Positions 18,085 to 26,984 are shown, numbered from the stretch's first letter. The stretch is DNA of 64,000 nucleotides from an uncultured Flavobacteriales bacterium (GCA_913054135.1 CAJXJK010000011.1:62001-126000); one strand, 5' to 3'. The notes: generated by a model from the sequence alone, not told the origin. Numbers and translations: made by a program.

Positions 18085-18765
18085 ATGAATAAAGAAGATT
18101 GGATGTTATCTCAATTCTATGAGCACATCTCTGAAAACAAAAAAGAATTATTTGAATCTATTGTACTAGATAGAACTAGACATGTGACTGTGGTTTTAGA
18201 AAATCTATTTCAACCCCACAATGCAGCTGCTGTTGTTAGGTCGTGTGATTGTTTCGGAATTCAAGATCTTCACGTTATTGAAAATGAAAACATTTATGAG
18301 CCTAATAAAGAAATTGATATGGGCTCTTCAAAATGGGTGGATACCATTAAGTATAACTCAGAGGAAGAAAATACAGCAGCAGCAATTGAAGATTTAAAAT
18401 CAAAAGGATATCAGATTATTGCCACTACTCCTCATACAAATGATTGTAGCATTGAAGAATTAGATCTTTCAAAACCAACAGCATTGCTATTTGGAACTGA
18501 GTCAACAGGCTTAACTAAAACCGCTCTTGATAATTCAGATGGATACGTTAGGTTACCAATGTATGGATTTACAGAAAGCTATAATATTTCGGTATCAGTT
18601 GCACTAGCTTTGTTCAGTGTTACGCAAAGGTTGAGAGAAGATGAATCTATCAATTGGCAAATGTCTAAAGAAGAGCAAACGGCATTAAAGCTAGAATGGG
18701 CTAAAAAGGTGGTAAAAAGAAGTGACCTTGTAGAGAAAATACTGAACGAGCGCTTTGATCAATAG
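18085..18765 (+). CDS. trmH: TrmH-family tRNA (guanosine-2'-O)-methyltransferase
   Basis: 226-residue SpoU/SPOUT methyltransferase. Motif 1 is L-F-Q-P-H-N-A-A-A-V-V-R-S-C-D (Arg being the catalytic residue), motif 2 A-L-L-F-G-T-E-S-T-G-L-T, and motif 3 S-Y-N-I-S-V-S-V-A-L-A-L-F, which forms the trefoil knot and SAM site. The N- and C-terminal extensions match TrmH (Gm18 of tRNA) better than the rRNA enzyme RlmB. A near-consensus -7 box, TACATTCG (18073-18080), ends four bases before the ATG, so the mRNA may be leaderless. Confidence 0.87.
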   Translation: MNKEDWMLSQFYEHISENKKELFESIVLDRTRHVTVVLENLFQPHNAAAVVRSCDCFGIQDLHVIENENIYEPNKEIDMGSSKWVDTIKYNSEEENTAAAIEDLKSKGYQIIATTPHTNDCSIEELDLSKPTALLFGTESTGLTKTALDNSDGYVRLPMYGFTESYNISVSVALALFSVTQRLREDESINWQMSKEEQTALKLEWAKKVVKRSDLVEKILNERFDQ

Positions 18766-18800
18766 GCAGTATTCTAACTATATTGTAAATAAACTAAAGA

Positions 18801-19622
18801 ATGAAATGTAAGAATTGCCAGGTCTCCATTGAAGAATCAGCCAATTTTTGCCCAGCTTGTGGAGCCAAGAATGTTCGCTCTCGAATTACACTCAAATCAA
18901 TTGTCTCAGAGTTCGCCGATCGTGTATTAGGGTGGGACAATAAATATTTTGTAACAATCAAAGATATGATTGTGCGTCCTAAACTTATGTTTGACGGTTA
19001 TATTGGAGGCGTTAGAAAAAAGTATGTCAACCCAATTACGTTCTTCGCTTTAGGAATGACCATTTCTATCATCATCTTTAATTTCTTTCATAATGAATAC
19101 CTTGAACTGTCTTCAAGTGCAGGACCGGTATCCGTTACCAACACGCCAACAATGCCTGATGATTACATGATTGACATGGATCTCACTTTAGAAAAACGAC
19201 AAGAATTATTTCATAATGAAAATCAAACCATAGAGTATATGGTTAAGGTGCAAGAAACCATCTTGAAATATTTTCAAATTTACTCGTTCTTGTTGCTTCC
19301 ACTCTACGCCTTTTTCTCATTTCTGGTGTACCGAAAAAAGTATAATTACGGAGAGCATCTCGTGATAAATGCCTATTTGCAAGGCCTAATGTTTATTGTC
19401 ACTCCCCTATTCTTCATAGGCTCCCTTTACATATGGGCAGACCTATATACGATATCCTTTATTTTGGTGTTTTTAATTTATATGTATGTGTTCACGAAAT
19501 TATTCGAACATACATTTTTAAAATCTATCCTCTATCTTTTGAAGTTCATTGGAATAGGACTCGCCTTCATGATAATCCTGGTTTTACTTGGATTTCTTAT
19601 TGGAATGATGATAACATCTTAA
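18801..19622 (+). CDS. DUF3667-type zinc-ribbon membrane protein
   Basis: 273 residues. A zinc ribbon opens the protein: C-K-N-C at 3-6 and C-P-A-C at 17-20. An amphipathic region with the family signature (T-I-K-D-M-I-V-R-P, G-G-V-R-K-K-Y-V-N-P) follows, then a hydrophobic helix near 85-100 and a block of about four helices from 155 to the end. The family is common in Bacteroidota and has no known function. The TAA shares a TTAA with the stop of the opposing deiminase gene. Confidence 0.8.
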   Translation: MKCKNCQVSIEESANFCPACGAKNVRSRITLKSIVSEFADRVLGWDNKYFVTIKDMIVRPKLMFDGYIGGVRKKYVNPITFFALGMTISIIIFNFFHNEYLELSSSAGPVSVTNTPTMPDDYMIDMDLTLEKRQELFHNENQTIEYMVKVQETILKYFQIYSFLLLPLYAFFSFLVYRKKYNYGEHLVINAYLQGLMFIVTPLFFIGSLYIWADLYTISFILVFLIYMYVFTKLFEHTFLKSILYLLKFIGIGLAFMIILVLLGFLIGMMITS

Positions 19623-20989
19623 CGATTTTTCAATCGAACCATAGCTTCACTAAATTCTTTTCGAATCTGTTGTGATGCTTTGTGCTTACCATTTTCTACA
19701 ACAAGCTTTCCCTTTGAGATGGTGTGAGATTGCATACTAGCATCTGAACTATAAAGAATTGTATTCGCTAAGTTTTCTAATGAACAATTTTCAAGAAGTG
19801 GATGCTCTTGTGAAATTACAGCTACATCTAAATATTCACCAACTTTGAAATAGGTATCATTAAAATTATTCATTGCTTTTCGTCCTGCAGATGTCGCCTG
19901 TTGAATCGCATATAACGCACTGTTACCTTCAGTTACCGAATAATATATATTTCTTTTATGTGAAATCAATCTTTGACCGTAATCTAAAATCCTAAGCTCC
20001 TCAAGAGGGTTTAATCCTACATGTGAATCTGTACCAATACTCCATGCACCATTTTGATCTTGGTATTTTTTTAGTGGAAACAAACCGTCTCCTAAATTCC
20101 CCTCAGTTGATGGACATAACACCACATTAGCTCCTGAATTTGCAAGCCTTTCGGTTTCAGAATCAGTTAAATGTGTAGCATGAACTAGGTGAAACCTATC
20201 ATTCATTTCTATATTATCTAACATCCATTCTACAGGTCTTTTACCGAGATAAGCCATTGAATCTTCAATCTCTTTTAATTGCTCAGAAACATGAATATGA
20301 AAAGGGACATCTGGCAAATGATTCTTAGCCAATTCAGCAATCACTTTTGGTTCAACACCTCTCATAGAATGAATACCAACTGCTATGTTAGCATGCTCAT
20401 AAGAGTCACAGCTGTTTTTTGAAGCTTCAAATAATTTTAAATATTCATCTAAATCAGGAGAAACGAAACGTTTTTGGCCATCTGTCGGCTCCTTACCAAA
20501 GCCGCCCTTTTGATAGAAAATAGGGATTAATGTTATTCCAATACCCACCGACTTTGCTGCAGAAATCAAACGCATTCCCATCTCACTTAAATTCGGATAT
20601 TGATCTCCGTTCTTATCGTGATGAACGTAATGAAACTCAGCTACATCAGTATACCCATGTCTCAGCATCTCAGAGTATAACATCTTAGCAATCGCTTCAA
20701 GATCATCAGGAGAAATACTCAGGGCCAGAGAATACATTGCATCTCTCCAAGACCAAAAATCATCAGGTGTTTCTGAAGTGGAATGTTTTTCAGCTAATCC
20801 GGCCATAGCGTATTGAAACGCATGTGAGTGTGCATTTTGACATCCAGGCAAACCGAAATCTAATTCGATTCCTTCTAGACTAGAATTTTCATCAATATCA
20901 GTAATGAGTCCATCAGTATTCGTTCGAATTCTGACATTCTCTTTCCATCCTGAATTAGTTAAAAGTGCTTTGAAATGATAAGTCTCCAT
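19619..20989 (-). CDS. hutF: Formimidoylglutamate deiminase-like amidohydrolase
   Basis: 456-residue metal-dependent hydrolase of the amidohydrolase superfamily. The metal-binding H-x-H is in Q-N-A-H-S-H-A-F-Q; later ligands appear in F-H-I-H-V-S-E-Q, L-V-H-A-T-H-L and I-G-T-D-S-H-V-G-L-N. The stretch D-D-F-W-S-W-R-D-A-M-Y is typical of HutF, which converts N-formimino-L-glutamate to N-formyl-L-glutamate and ammonia in histidine breakdown. No other hut gene lies in the window, so the pathway is either scattered or this enzyme acts on a related substrate. Confidence 0.87.
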   Translation of the reverse strand: METYHFKALLTNSGWKENVRIRTNTDGLITDIDENSSLEGIELDFGLPGCQNAHSHAFQYAMAGLAEKHSTSETPDDFWSWRDAMYSLALSISPDDLEAIAKMLYSEMLRHGYTDVAEFHYVHHDKNGDQYPNLSEMGMRLISAAKSVGIGITLIPIFYQKGGFGKEPTDGQKRFVSPDLDEYLKLFEASKNSCDSYEHANIAVGIHSMRGVEPKVIAELAKNHLPDVPFHIHVSEQLKEIEDSMAYLGKRPVEWMLDNIEMNDRFHLVHATHLTDSETERLANSGANVVLCPSTEGNLGDGLFPLKKYQDQNGAWSIGTDSHVGLNPLEELRILDYGQRLISHKRNIYYSVTEGNSALYAIQQATSAGRKAMNNFNDTYFKVGEYLDVAVISQEHPLLENCSLENLANTILYSSDASMQSHTISKGKLVVENGKHKASQQIRKEFSEAMVRLKNR

Positions 20990-21020
20990 AGATTTCCTTG
21001 AAGACGCTAAAATAGAATTT

Positions 21021-21554
21021 CTATTCGATAATCTGCTTATAAACTGCCGAAGTAAATACCGGCACCATCAAAGTAATAGATCTCATACTTGGCGACATTG
21101 ACATCCAATCTCCACCAGAGAAGCTCCATTCTTCAAAATCATCCGTGACAACTGTAGATAATCCAGAAATTAAATCACCTGAATAAGCCCATGTGTTCCA
21201 GTTTGATGTGAACATGGTAATTGTTTTTCCTTCTCCAACAATAGTCCAAGAACCATAATTCCCAGCTGTAGTTTGAGTCACTGCGATATTTAAGTTGTCA
21301 ACTTTGAAGGAAGTAAAATCATTTGCAGACATTGTAGAGATTTGACCATCTTGTCCTAACATTGAAAAGTTCCAATGATTCCAATCATCAGCAGTGATGG
21401 TAGAAAATGAGTTTGGCCCAATGTTCCAACTATTCATATTTCCAGAACCATTTGTCTTGACTTTGGCTGCCATGAATAATTCGTGACCTGTTTGAGCGGT
21501 TGATGAAATACCAACTAAACAACACATTAACAATGCGAAAAATGAAATCTTCAT
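21021..21554 (-). CDS. Secreted protein of six aromatic ~20-residue repeats, unknown function
   Basis: 177 residues with a clear signal peptide (cut near S-T-A-Q, about 21). I do not recognise the family. The mature protein is built from six tandem units of about 19-22 residues, from about residue 38 to 160. Each opens with D or N, then an aromatic, two variable residues, W or F, and a hydrophobic strand (for example D-W-N-H-W-N-F, N-Y-G-S-W-T-I, N-W-N-T-W-A-Y, D-F-E-E-W-S-F), and most close with a Thr/Ser-rich strand such as I-S-T-M-S-A. This suggests a small beta-solenoid or propeller-like fold with stacked aromatics. It stands alone, 31 bases from hutF on the same strand. Confidence 0.72.
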   Translation of the reverse strand: MKISFFALLMCCLVGISSTAQTGHELFMAAKVKTNGSGNMNSWNIGPNSFSTITADDWNHWNFSMLGQDGQISTMSANDFTSFKVDNLNIAVTQTTAGNYGSWTIVGEGKTITMFTSNWNTWAYSGDLISGLSTVVTDDFEEWSFSGGDWMSMSPSMRSITLMVPVFTSAVYKQIIE

Positions 21555-21635
21555 GTCAATTTTTTTATTTAAATATAGTGAATCTGCAGTAAAGACGTAC
21601 TGAAAAGCGAAAGGGTTCCCTTTTTAAGCTTTTGA

Positions 21636-21643
21636 TATCTTTG
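21636..21643 (+). promoter_or_regulatory. -7 box TATCTTTG before Nif3-like gene
   Basis: Exact TAnnTTTG ending only four bases before ATG 21648. Transcription should begin at or within the start codon, predicting a leaderless mRNA. Confidence 0.5.
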
Positions 21644-21647
21644 TTTT

Positions 21648-22742
21648 ATGAAGATTAGCGAAATCACGAACTATCTTGAGACCCTTGCCCCATTATCAAG
21701 TCAAGAAGGATATGATAATTCAGGTCTTATCGTAGGAGATAAGAATACTCAAATTACCAAGGCTTTAATCAGTCTCGATTGCACAGAAATAATTGTTGAA
21801 GAAGCAATAGCTAAAGGCTGCAATCTTATCATTTCTCATCATCCCATTGTTTTCAAAGGCTTGAAATCATTCACCGGCAAAGATTATGTTGAGCGTACAG
21901 TAATTAAAGCGATAAAGAATGATATCGCAATTTATGCTATTCATACCAACCTTGATAATTTCAAAAACGGCGTTAACAAGAAGATTGGAGACCTTCTTGG
22001 CATAAAAAACACAGAGATTTTATCGCCATCCTCTGACACCTTAATCAAGCTAATAAGTTATGTTCCTGCTTTAAATACAGAACAAGTTAAAACAGCAATT
22101 TTCGAAGCAGGCGCAGGAGAAATTGGGAATTATTCTGAATGTTCATTCAGTTCAGATGGAACCGGAACCTTCAAGGGAAATGAGAATTCTAATCCTCAAG
22201 TTGGCAGTAAAGGCATTCGTGAATCTGTGAATGAAAAAAGAATTGAAGTTCTTGTATCTTCTCACAAAATGCATTCAGTTGTTAGTGCTTTGAAAAATGC
22301 GCACCCTTATGAAGAAGTTGCCTATGATTTGTTGCCGATTCTAAATATGAATCCATCCGAAGGAGCGGGCATGATTGGCGAACTTGAAGTTGGAATGGAT
22401 GCCAGTCAGTTTTTAACGCAGTTAAAGGAGAAATTTAATTGCGGAATCATTAGACATACTGAACTGATTAATAGACCGATAAAAAGAGTTGCTTGGTGTG
22501 GAGGTTCTGGAAGTTTTTTATTGAAAAAGGCAAAGTCCCAAAAGGCCGACATTTTTATTACGGGAGACTTCAAGTATCATGAATTTTTTGATGCTGAGAA
22601 TCAAATTGTTATAGCAGATATTGGACATTTTGAAAGTGAACAGTTCACAATTGAATTAATTGCCGACTTAATCTCACAAAAATTCCCTACATTTGCACCC
22701 TGCTTAACAGAAAATAATACCAATCCGGTAAAATACTTTTAA
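21648..22742 (+). CDS. Nif3-like dinuclear metal centre protein
   Basis: 364 residues, the long form of the Nif3/YbgI (DUF34) family. Metal-binding residues appear in I-S-H-H-P-I-V-F-K-G (early HH), H-T-N-L-D-N-F in the first half, and the C-terminal D-I-G-H-F-E-S-E. The middle (about 125-235) is the PII-like insertion domain of long Nif3 proteins, with H-P-Y-E-E-V-A-Y-D. The family forms hexameric rings; a GTP cyclohydrolase-like or metal-chaperone role has been proposed but not proven. It lies four bases upstream of the zinc-ribbon coiled-coil gene, a pairing conserved widely in bacteria. Confidence 0.92.
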   Translation: MKISEITNYLETLAPLSSQEGYDNSGLIVGDKNTQITKALISLDCTEIIVEEAIAKGCNLIISHHPIVFKGLKSFTGKDYVERTVIKAIKNDIAIYAIHTNLDNFKNGVNKKIGDLLGIKNTEILSPSSDTLIKLISYVPALNTEQVKTAIFEAGAGEIGNYSECSFSSDGTGTFKGNENSNPQVGSKGIRESVNEKRIEVLVSSHKMHSVVSALKNAHPYEEVAYDLLPILNMNPSEGAGMIGELEVGMDASQFLTQLKEKFNCGIIRHTELINRPIKRVAWCGGSGSFLLKKAKSQKADIFITGDFKYHEFFDAENQIVIADIGHFESEQFTIELIADLISQKFPTFAPCLTENNTNPVKYF

Positions 22743-22746
22743 GAAA

Positions 22747-23496
22747 ATGGCGAAAAAGAAAGCTGCTGAAAATACAATCGAAGAAAAGCTAAACGGCTTA
22801 TACAAACTTCAACAAATTGATTCTAAGATAGATAAGATCAGAACTATTAGAGGTGAATTACCTTTAGAAGTTCAAGATTTGGAAGATGAGATTGAAGGAT
22901 TAACAACTCGTTTAGACAAATTGAAAGAAGAGAATGCTGATTTAGAGCAATTGGTTTCTGATCGTAAGAACATGATCAAAGAATCTAAAGCGGCAATCAA
23001 GAAATATACTGAGCAACAAAAGAACGTTAGAAATAACAGAGAGTTTGATTCTATCTCTAAGGAGATTGAATTCCAAGAATTAGAAATGGAATTGTCTGAA
23101 AAGAAGATCAACGAAGCTAAAGCCAACATTGAGCATAAAGCTGAAGTTCTTGATGCTGCAAAAGAAAAACTTGACGAGAGACAAAAAGATCTTGACATCA
23201 AGAGAAATGAATTGAAAGAGATTTCTGCTGAAACTGAAAAGGATGAAGAGAAATTAATGAAAGATTCTGACAAGGCTAAGAAAGCTATTGAAGATAGATT
23301 AGTTGTTGCTTATGAAAGATTAAGAAACAATTCAAGAAACGGACTAGCTGTAGTGTCCATTGAAAGAAGTTCTTGCGGAGGTTGCTTCAACAAAATTCCG
23401 CCACAAAGACAAATCGATATTCAAGCAAGAAAGAAATTTATTGTTTGTGAGCACTGTGGAAGAATGTTAGTTGAGCCACCAGAAGGCAAAAAATAA
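22747..23496 (+). CDS. Coiled-coil C4 zinc-ribbon protein (CdsZ/zf-RING_7 family)
   Basis: 249 residues. A long charged coiled coil (about 15-200, rich in E, K, L) ends in a C4 zinc ribbon: C-G-G-C near 212 and C-E-H-C-G-R near 236. Family members are predicted nucleic acid-associated; recent naming as CdsZ ties some to a stationary-phase role, which I do not assume here. Co-transcribed with the Nif3-like gene; a terminator follows. Confidence 0.9.
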   Translation: MAKKKAAENTIEEKLNGLYKLQQIDSKIDKIRTIRGELPLEVQDLEDEIEGLTTRLDKLKEENADLEQLVSDRKNMIKESKAAIKKYTEQQKNVRNNREFDSISKEIEFQELEMELSEKKINEAKANIEHKAEVLDAAKEKLDERQKDLDIKRNELKEISAETEKDEEKLMKDSDKAKKAIEDRLVVAYERLRNNSRNGLAVVSIERSSCGGCFNKIPPQRQIDIQARKKFIVCEHCGRMLVEPPEGKK

Positions 23497-23520
23497 TACC
23501 CATTTATCAAATTATATTAA

Positions 23521-23552
23521 AAGCCGATTCTTGAAAGAGTCGGCTTTTTTGT
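23521..23552 (+). terminator. Terminator after zinc-ribbon gene
   Basis: Stem AAGCCGATTC / GAGTCGGCTT (one G-U pair), six-base loop, then TTTTTTGTT. Confidence 0.88.
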
Positions 23553-23635
23553 TGCCCAACCATTTTTAAATTGTTTTATCTTTATCGCACTAAATCAAAG
23601 AATAGTCTCGTCATGTCGGGACACAAAATTATATT

Positions 23636-24382
23636 ATGGGATTATTAGACGGAAAAGTTGCCATTATTACTGGAGCCTCAAGAGGAATCGGAAAATCTAT
23701 TGCTGAAACTTTTATCAAAGAAGGCGCAAAGGTGGCATTCACATATTTATCTTCAGAAGAAAAAGCAAAGGCGCTTGAATCTGAATTATCTGCCATGGGT
23801 GGAACTGCTAAAGGATTTAAATCTAATGCTTCTGAATTTGAAGCAGCTCAAAAATTAGCAGATGCTGTCATGGAAGAGTTCGGTCAAATTGACATTCTTG
23901 TAAACAATGCAGGGATAACGAAGGATAATTTATTAATGAGAATGGGAGAGCAAGATTGGGATGACGTAATCAACATCAACTTAAAGTCTGCCTTCAACTT
24001 AACAAAAGCTGTATTAAGACCAATGCTTAAGGCTAGAATTGGATCAATAATCAATATGAGTTCAGTTGTTGGAGTTTCAGGAAACCCAGGACAAGCCAAT
24101 TATGCGGCTTCTAAAGCTGGAATGATCGGTTTCTCTAAGTCAGTTGCACAAGAGTTGGGATCTAGAAACATTAGATGTAACGCAATTGCTCCTGGATTCA
24201 TTGAGACTGAAATGACAGAATCTTTAGATGAGAATGTAGTTCAAGGTTGGAGAGATGCAATCCCTATGAAAAGAGGAGGAACTCCTGAAGACGTGGCTAA
24301 AGTAACCGTTTTCTTAGCTTCTGATCTTTCATCATATGTAACCGGACAAACAATCAATGTTTGTGGTGGAATGAATACATAA
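23636..24382 (+). CDS. fabG: 3-oxoacyl-[acyl-carrier-protein] reductase
   Basis: 248-residue short-chain dehydrogenase, the normal FabG length. NADPH site T-G-A-S-R-G-I-G, N-N-A-G motif, catalytic Ser in M-S-S-V-V-G, and Y-A-A-S-K with Tyr and Lys. The late A-P-G-F-I-E-T-E-M-T and the C-terminal G-Q-T-I-N-V-C-G-G-M are typical of FabG. It reduces 3-oxoacyl-ACP in fatty acid elongation. A near-consensus -7 box (TATCTTTA, 23577-23584) with a TTG 22 bases upstream lies in the gap, so it is monocistronic between two terminators. Confidence 0.95.
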   Translation: MGLLDGKVAIITGASRGIGKSIAETFIKEGAKVAFTYLSSEEKAKALESELSAMGGTAKGFKSNASEFEAAQKLADAVMEEFGQIDILVNNAGITKDNLLMRMGEQDWDDVININLKSAFNLTKAVLRPMLKARIGSIINMSSVVGVSGNPGQANYAASKAGMIGFSKSVAQELGSRNIRCNAIAPGFIETEMTESLDENVVQGWRDAIPMKRGGTPEDVAKVTVFLASDLSSYVTGQTINVCGGMNT

Positions 24383-24401
24383 ATAGAGCTTTAAATACTG
24401 C

Positions 24402-24435
24402 AGCCGCTATCAGTTATTGGTAGCGGCTTTTTTTA
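24402..24435 (+). terminator. Terminator of fabG
   Basis: Stem AGCCGCTA / TAGCGGCT with an 11-base loop, followed by TTTTTTTATG. Confidence 0.88.
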
Positions 24436-24568
24436 TGTCTTTACCTCTCTAATCTACCAAAAGAATAGACTAACTGAATAGCTAATTATCTGACAAGTAG
24501 CAATTTGTAAGTAATCGGATAAAATCCGTCCATTCATCAATTTACTATGCACGCATATCTTATTTTGA

Positions 24569-24599
24569 TTGACAAGGCATCTCTTCTGACTTACATTTG
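24569..24599 (+). promoter_or_regulatory. Promoter TTG-N20-TACATTTG of STAS-like gene
   Basis: A -33 TTG at 24569-24571 and an exact -7 TACATTTG at 24592-24599, spaced 20 bases, 24 bases before ATG 24624. The rest of the gap (from 24436) shows no other element beyond a small hairpin around CGGATAAAATCCG. Confidence 0.6.
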
Positions 24600-24623
24600 G
24601 AGTATAATTCTTAATCATTAGTT

Positions 24624-25022
24624 ATGAAAACTGTTAAATGTAGAATATCGGAGGTATCGTTAAAAAACAATGAAACCTTATTGATCAATATTGAAGCTGA
24701 AAAAGAATTTAATGTTGAAGACTTCATTGAACTAACCAATGCAGCCGAAGAACTTGGAAATGGCAGAAGGTTTTATAACCTCATTAATGTAGGTGCCTTA
24801 ACTTTGCCAAACAAGGAAGCAAGAGAACTATCATGTAGTCTTGAAGGCTCAGCTTACAAAAAAGCTGATGCTTTTGTAATAAACTCTCTCCCACAAAAAA
24901 TTATGGCTAACGTGATGCTCAAGATCAATAGACCAACCGTTCCTACTAAGTTTTTTAGTCAGATTGATGAAGCAGAGAAATGGCTTCAATCTTTAAGAAT
25001 AAATGAGCACTTCGCAGTATAA
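24624..25022 (+). CDS. STAS/SpoIIAA-like small protein (DUF7793-like)
   Basis: 132 residues with alternating strands and helices, no signal peptide and no membrane segment. It resembles a group of small Bacteroidota proteins of STAS-like fold; the C-terminal part K-A-D-A-F-V-I-N, P-T-V-P-T-K-F-F and E-A-E-K-W-L-Q is the recognisable piece. A second member is encoded at 46950-47324 (K-A-E-A-F-V-V-L-N, E-A-I-E-W-L-N-Q). Such folds often bind anti-sigma factors or lipids, but that is only an inference. It is monocistronic, with a strong promoter and terminator of its own. Confidence 0.6.
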   Translation: MKTVKCRISEVSLKNNETLLINIEAEKEFNVEDFIELTNAAEELGNGRRFYNLINVGALTLPNKEARELSCSLEGSAYKKADAFVINSLPQKIMANVMLKINRPTVPTKFFSQIDEAEKWLQSLRINEHFAV

Positions 25023-25040
25023 GCGACAAGTCTTCAAAAA

Positions 25041-25078
25041 ATGGGTTTCATCTTTTCTGAAACCCATTTTTTTTTTCA
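25041..25078 (+). terminator. Terminator of STAS-like gene
   Basis: Perfect stem AATGGGTTT / AAACCCATT with an 11-base loop, then an uninterrupted run of T. Confidence 0.9.
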
Positions 25079-25132
25079 TTCTGCAACATTTTGAAGCGCA
25101 TCATTGTATACTATAATGTAAACCCTCTCAAA

Positions 25133-25468
25133 ATGAAAAACTTTCTTCTCTTTATCGCCTTTTTTTCAATGCTTGCTTCTTGCACTCCAGCAGAAGACAC
25201 ATCTAATAGCCAAGCCAAATATACTTACGGAATTGATAGCTGGGAGAACCTAGGAAAACAAACCTTTGTAAGCATACATGTCAGTAATCCACCCAAAATG
25301 ATGCAAGACATCTCTATAAAAGTAGAGGCTACTAACAAATCACAAGAATCCTTTACCAAAGACACTATGGTTCATTTTGACAAAGACGAATCTGACAAAA
25401 CTTTTCAGTTAATTGTTGATACTGAAGGTGAGATTGAAGACGTTAAACTCATAGCTGCAGAAGCTTAA
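25133..25468 (+). CDS. Small hypothetical lipoprotein
   Basis: 111 residues. The signal peptide ends M-L-A-S-C, a clear lipobox, so I start at ATG 25133 rather than an upstream TTG at 25091. The mature part is short, acidic and beta-predicted (V-S-I-H-V-S-N-P-P); no family recognised. Its TAA shares a TTAA with the stop of the symporter gene on the other strand. Confidence 0.68.
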   Translation: MKNFLLFIAFFSMLASCTPAEDTSNSQAKYTYGIDSWENLGKQTFVSIHVSNPPKMMQDISIKVEATNKSQESFTKDTMVHFDKDESDKTFQLIVDTEGEIEDVKLIAAEA

Positions 25469-26886
25469 ACCTGCTCTTTCAATTCGTTTTCAGATGCTGC
25501 AATAATTGTTGTGACCGAAGCATCACCTGTCACGTTAACCACAGTTCTGCACATATCCAATATTCGATCAACAGGAATTATAATTGCAATCCATGCAGGA
25601 TTCAAGCCAACAGAAGTTAACACCATCATTAGCATTACGAGTCCTGCACTTGGAACAGCAGCTGAGCCAATAGACGCTAAAGTCGCGGTCATCACAATAA
25701 TCAATTGCTCTGTAAGTGAAAGATCAATCATATGCAACTGAGCTAGAAAAATCACGGCCACGGCTTGATATAAAGAAGTACCATCCATATTTACAGTAGC
25801 GCCAATTGGTAAAACAAAGCTTGAAATTTCTTTTTTCACTCCTACTCCATCTTCTACGCACTCCATAGTAACTGGTAAGGTAGCAGCTGAAGAACTTGTT
25901 GAAAATGCTGTTAATTGAGCTGGAGTAATCTTCTTCCAAAAGTCTCTGTATTTAATACGTTTCACGAATAATGAAACTAATAACGGATAGAAAGCTATCA
26001 ATAATAAAAGTCCTGCGATAACTACCGCAGAATAAGTTCCTAAGGAGGCTAACAGAATTGCGAGTTCATCAGTTGAATTCGCCATACTAGAGAGTTTTGC
26101 TGCCATTAAAGCAAACACAAAAAACGGTGCTCCCTTCATTACAATGTCCACCATCTTCAAGAACACTTCGTTGATTCCATCAAAGAGTTTAATAACTGGA
26201 CCATTCTTTTCTTCAGGTATAAAAAGTAGACATACCCCAAAAAATATGGCAAATACAATGACTTGCAACATTAATTTGGGATTACCTAGTGAGAGAATAA
26301 TATTTTCTGGGACCATATCAACCAATGCTGCTAATGGACCGGCCTCTTGATTTTCATCTGCCTTTGATTGAACAGCAGCTACCTTGTCGTTAACTACCAC
26401 TTCCATGCCAGCAATCTCTGATGTTATGGCAGCATATTTTGGATCTTCTGAAAGTCGAATATCATCTTTAAAATCAATTTCAGCCTCTGATTTCACCCAC
26501 AGTTCATACTCTATTCGATTATGGATTTTTTGGTCCTCTGAAATTGCATCACCTGGCCGAACCAGGTTAACGAAGATTAATCCAATGGACACTGCCAGAA
26601 CTGTGGTAACAAGGTAAACGCTCAATGTCTTTAAACCTACCCTTCCAAGTTTATTGATATCCTTCAGAGATGAAATGCCCACAATAATAGAGAACATCAC
26701 TAAAGGAATGGCAATGAATTTAAGTGCTCTAATAAAGATGGTTCCAAAAGGTGCTATCCAGTCATCTGTGAAATCATTCCAACCATTAGCAATTGACAAA
26801 TAGGCCCAAACTATACCTAACACCATTCCGATAATAATCTTCCAGTGTAATGCCAAGCCCTTTTTCTTTTGAGGTTCATTTTCCAT
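25465..26886 (-). CDS. Dicarboxylate/amino acid:cation symporter (DAACS family)
   Basis: 473-residue GltP/DctA-type transporter. Eight membrane helices and two re-entrant hairpins; the signature serine-rich loop T-S-S-S-A-A-T-L-P-V-T and the N-M-D-G-T motif are intact, as is the late D-R-I-L-D-M-C-R-T-V-V-N-V-T-G-D. Relatives import glutamate, aspartate or C4-dicarboxylates with Na+ or H+. About 80 polar residues (roughly 110-195) form a large loop between early helices, longer than in E. coli GltP but seen in other Bacteroidota. Confidence 0.93.
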   Translation of the reverse strand: MENEPQKKKGLALHWKIIIGMVLGIVWAYLSIANGWNDFTDDWIAPFGTIFIRALKFIAIPLVMFSIIVGISSLKDINKLGRVGLKTLSVYLVTTVLAVSIGLIFVNLVRPGDAISEDQKIHNRIEYELWVKSEAEIDFKDDIRLSEDPKYAAITSEIAGMEVVVNDKVAAVQSKADENQEAGPLAALVDMVPENIILSLGNPKLMLQVIVFAIFFGVCLLFIPEEKNGPVIKLFDGINEVFLKMVDIVMKGAPFFVFALMAAKLSSMANSTDELAILLASLGTYSAVVIAGLLLLIAFYPLLVSLFVKRIKYRDFWKKITPAQLTAFSTSSSAATLPVTMECVEDGVGVKKEISSFVLPIGATVNMDGTSLYQAVAVIFLAQLHMIDLSLTEQLIIVMTATLASIGSAAVPSAGLVMLMMVLTSVGLNPAWIAIIIPVDRILDMCRTVVNVTGDASVTTIIAASENELKEQV

Positions 26887-26984
26887 AAGTCTAAAAATAG
26901 GCAGATTTCTTTAAAAGATGCTACTTAGTACAAGTGAAAACTGATGTTCACGGAATTCTGACAGAAAAACTCATTATTCAGAAA

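Noticed and set aside
22872-23273. 133-codon frame antisense to the coiled-coil gene
   Set aside because: Product of the repetitive E/K/L codons on the coding strand; composed almost only of Ser, Phe and Leu.
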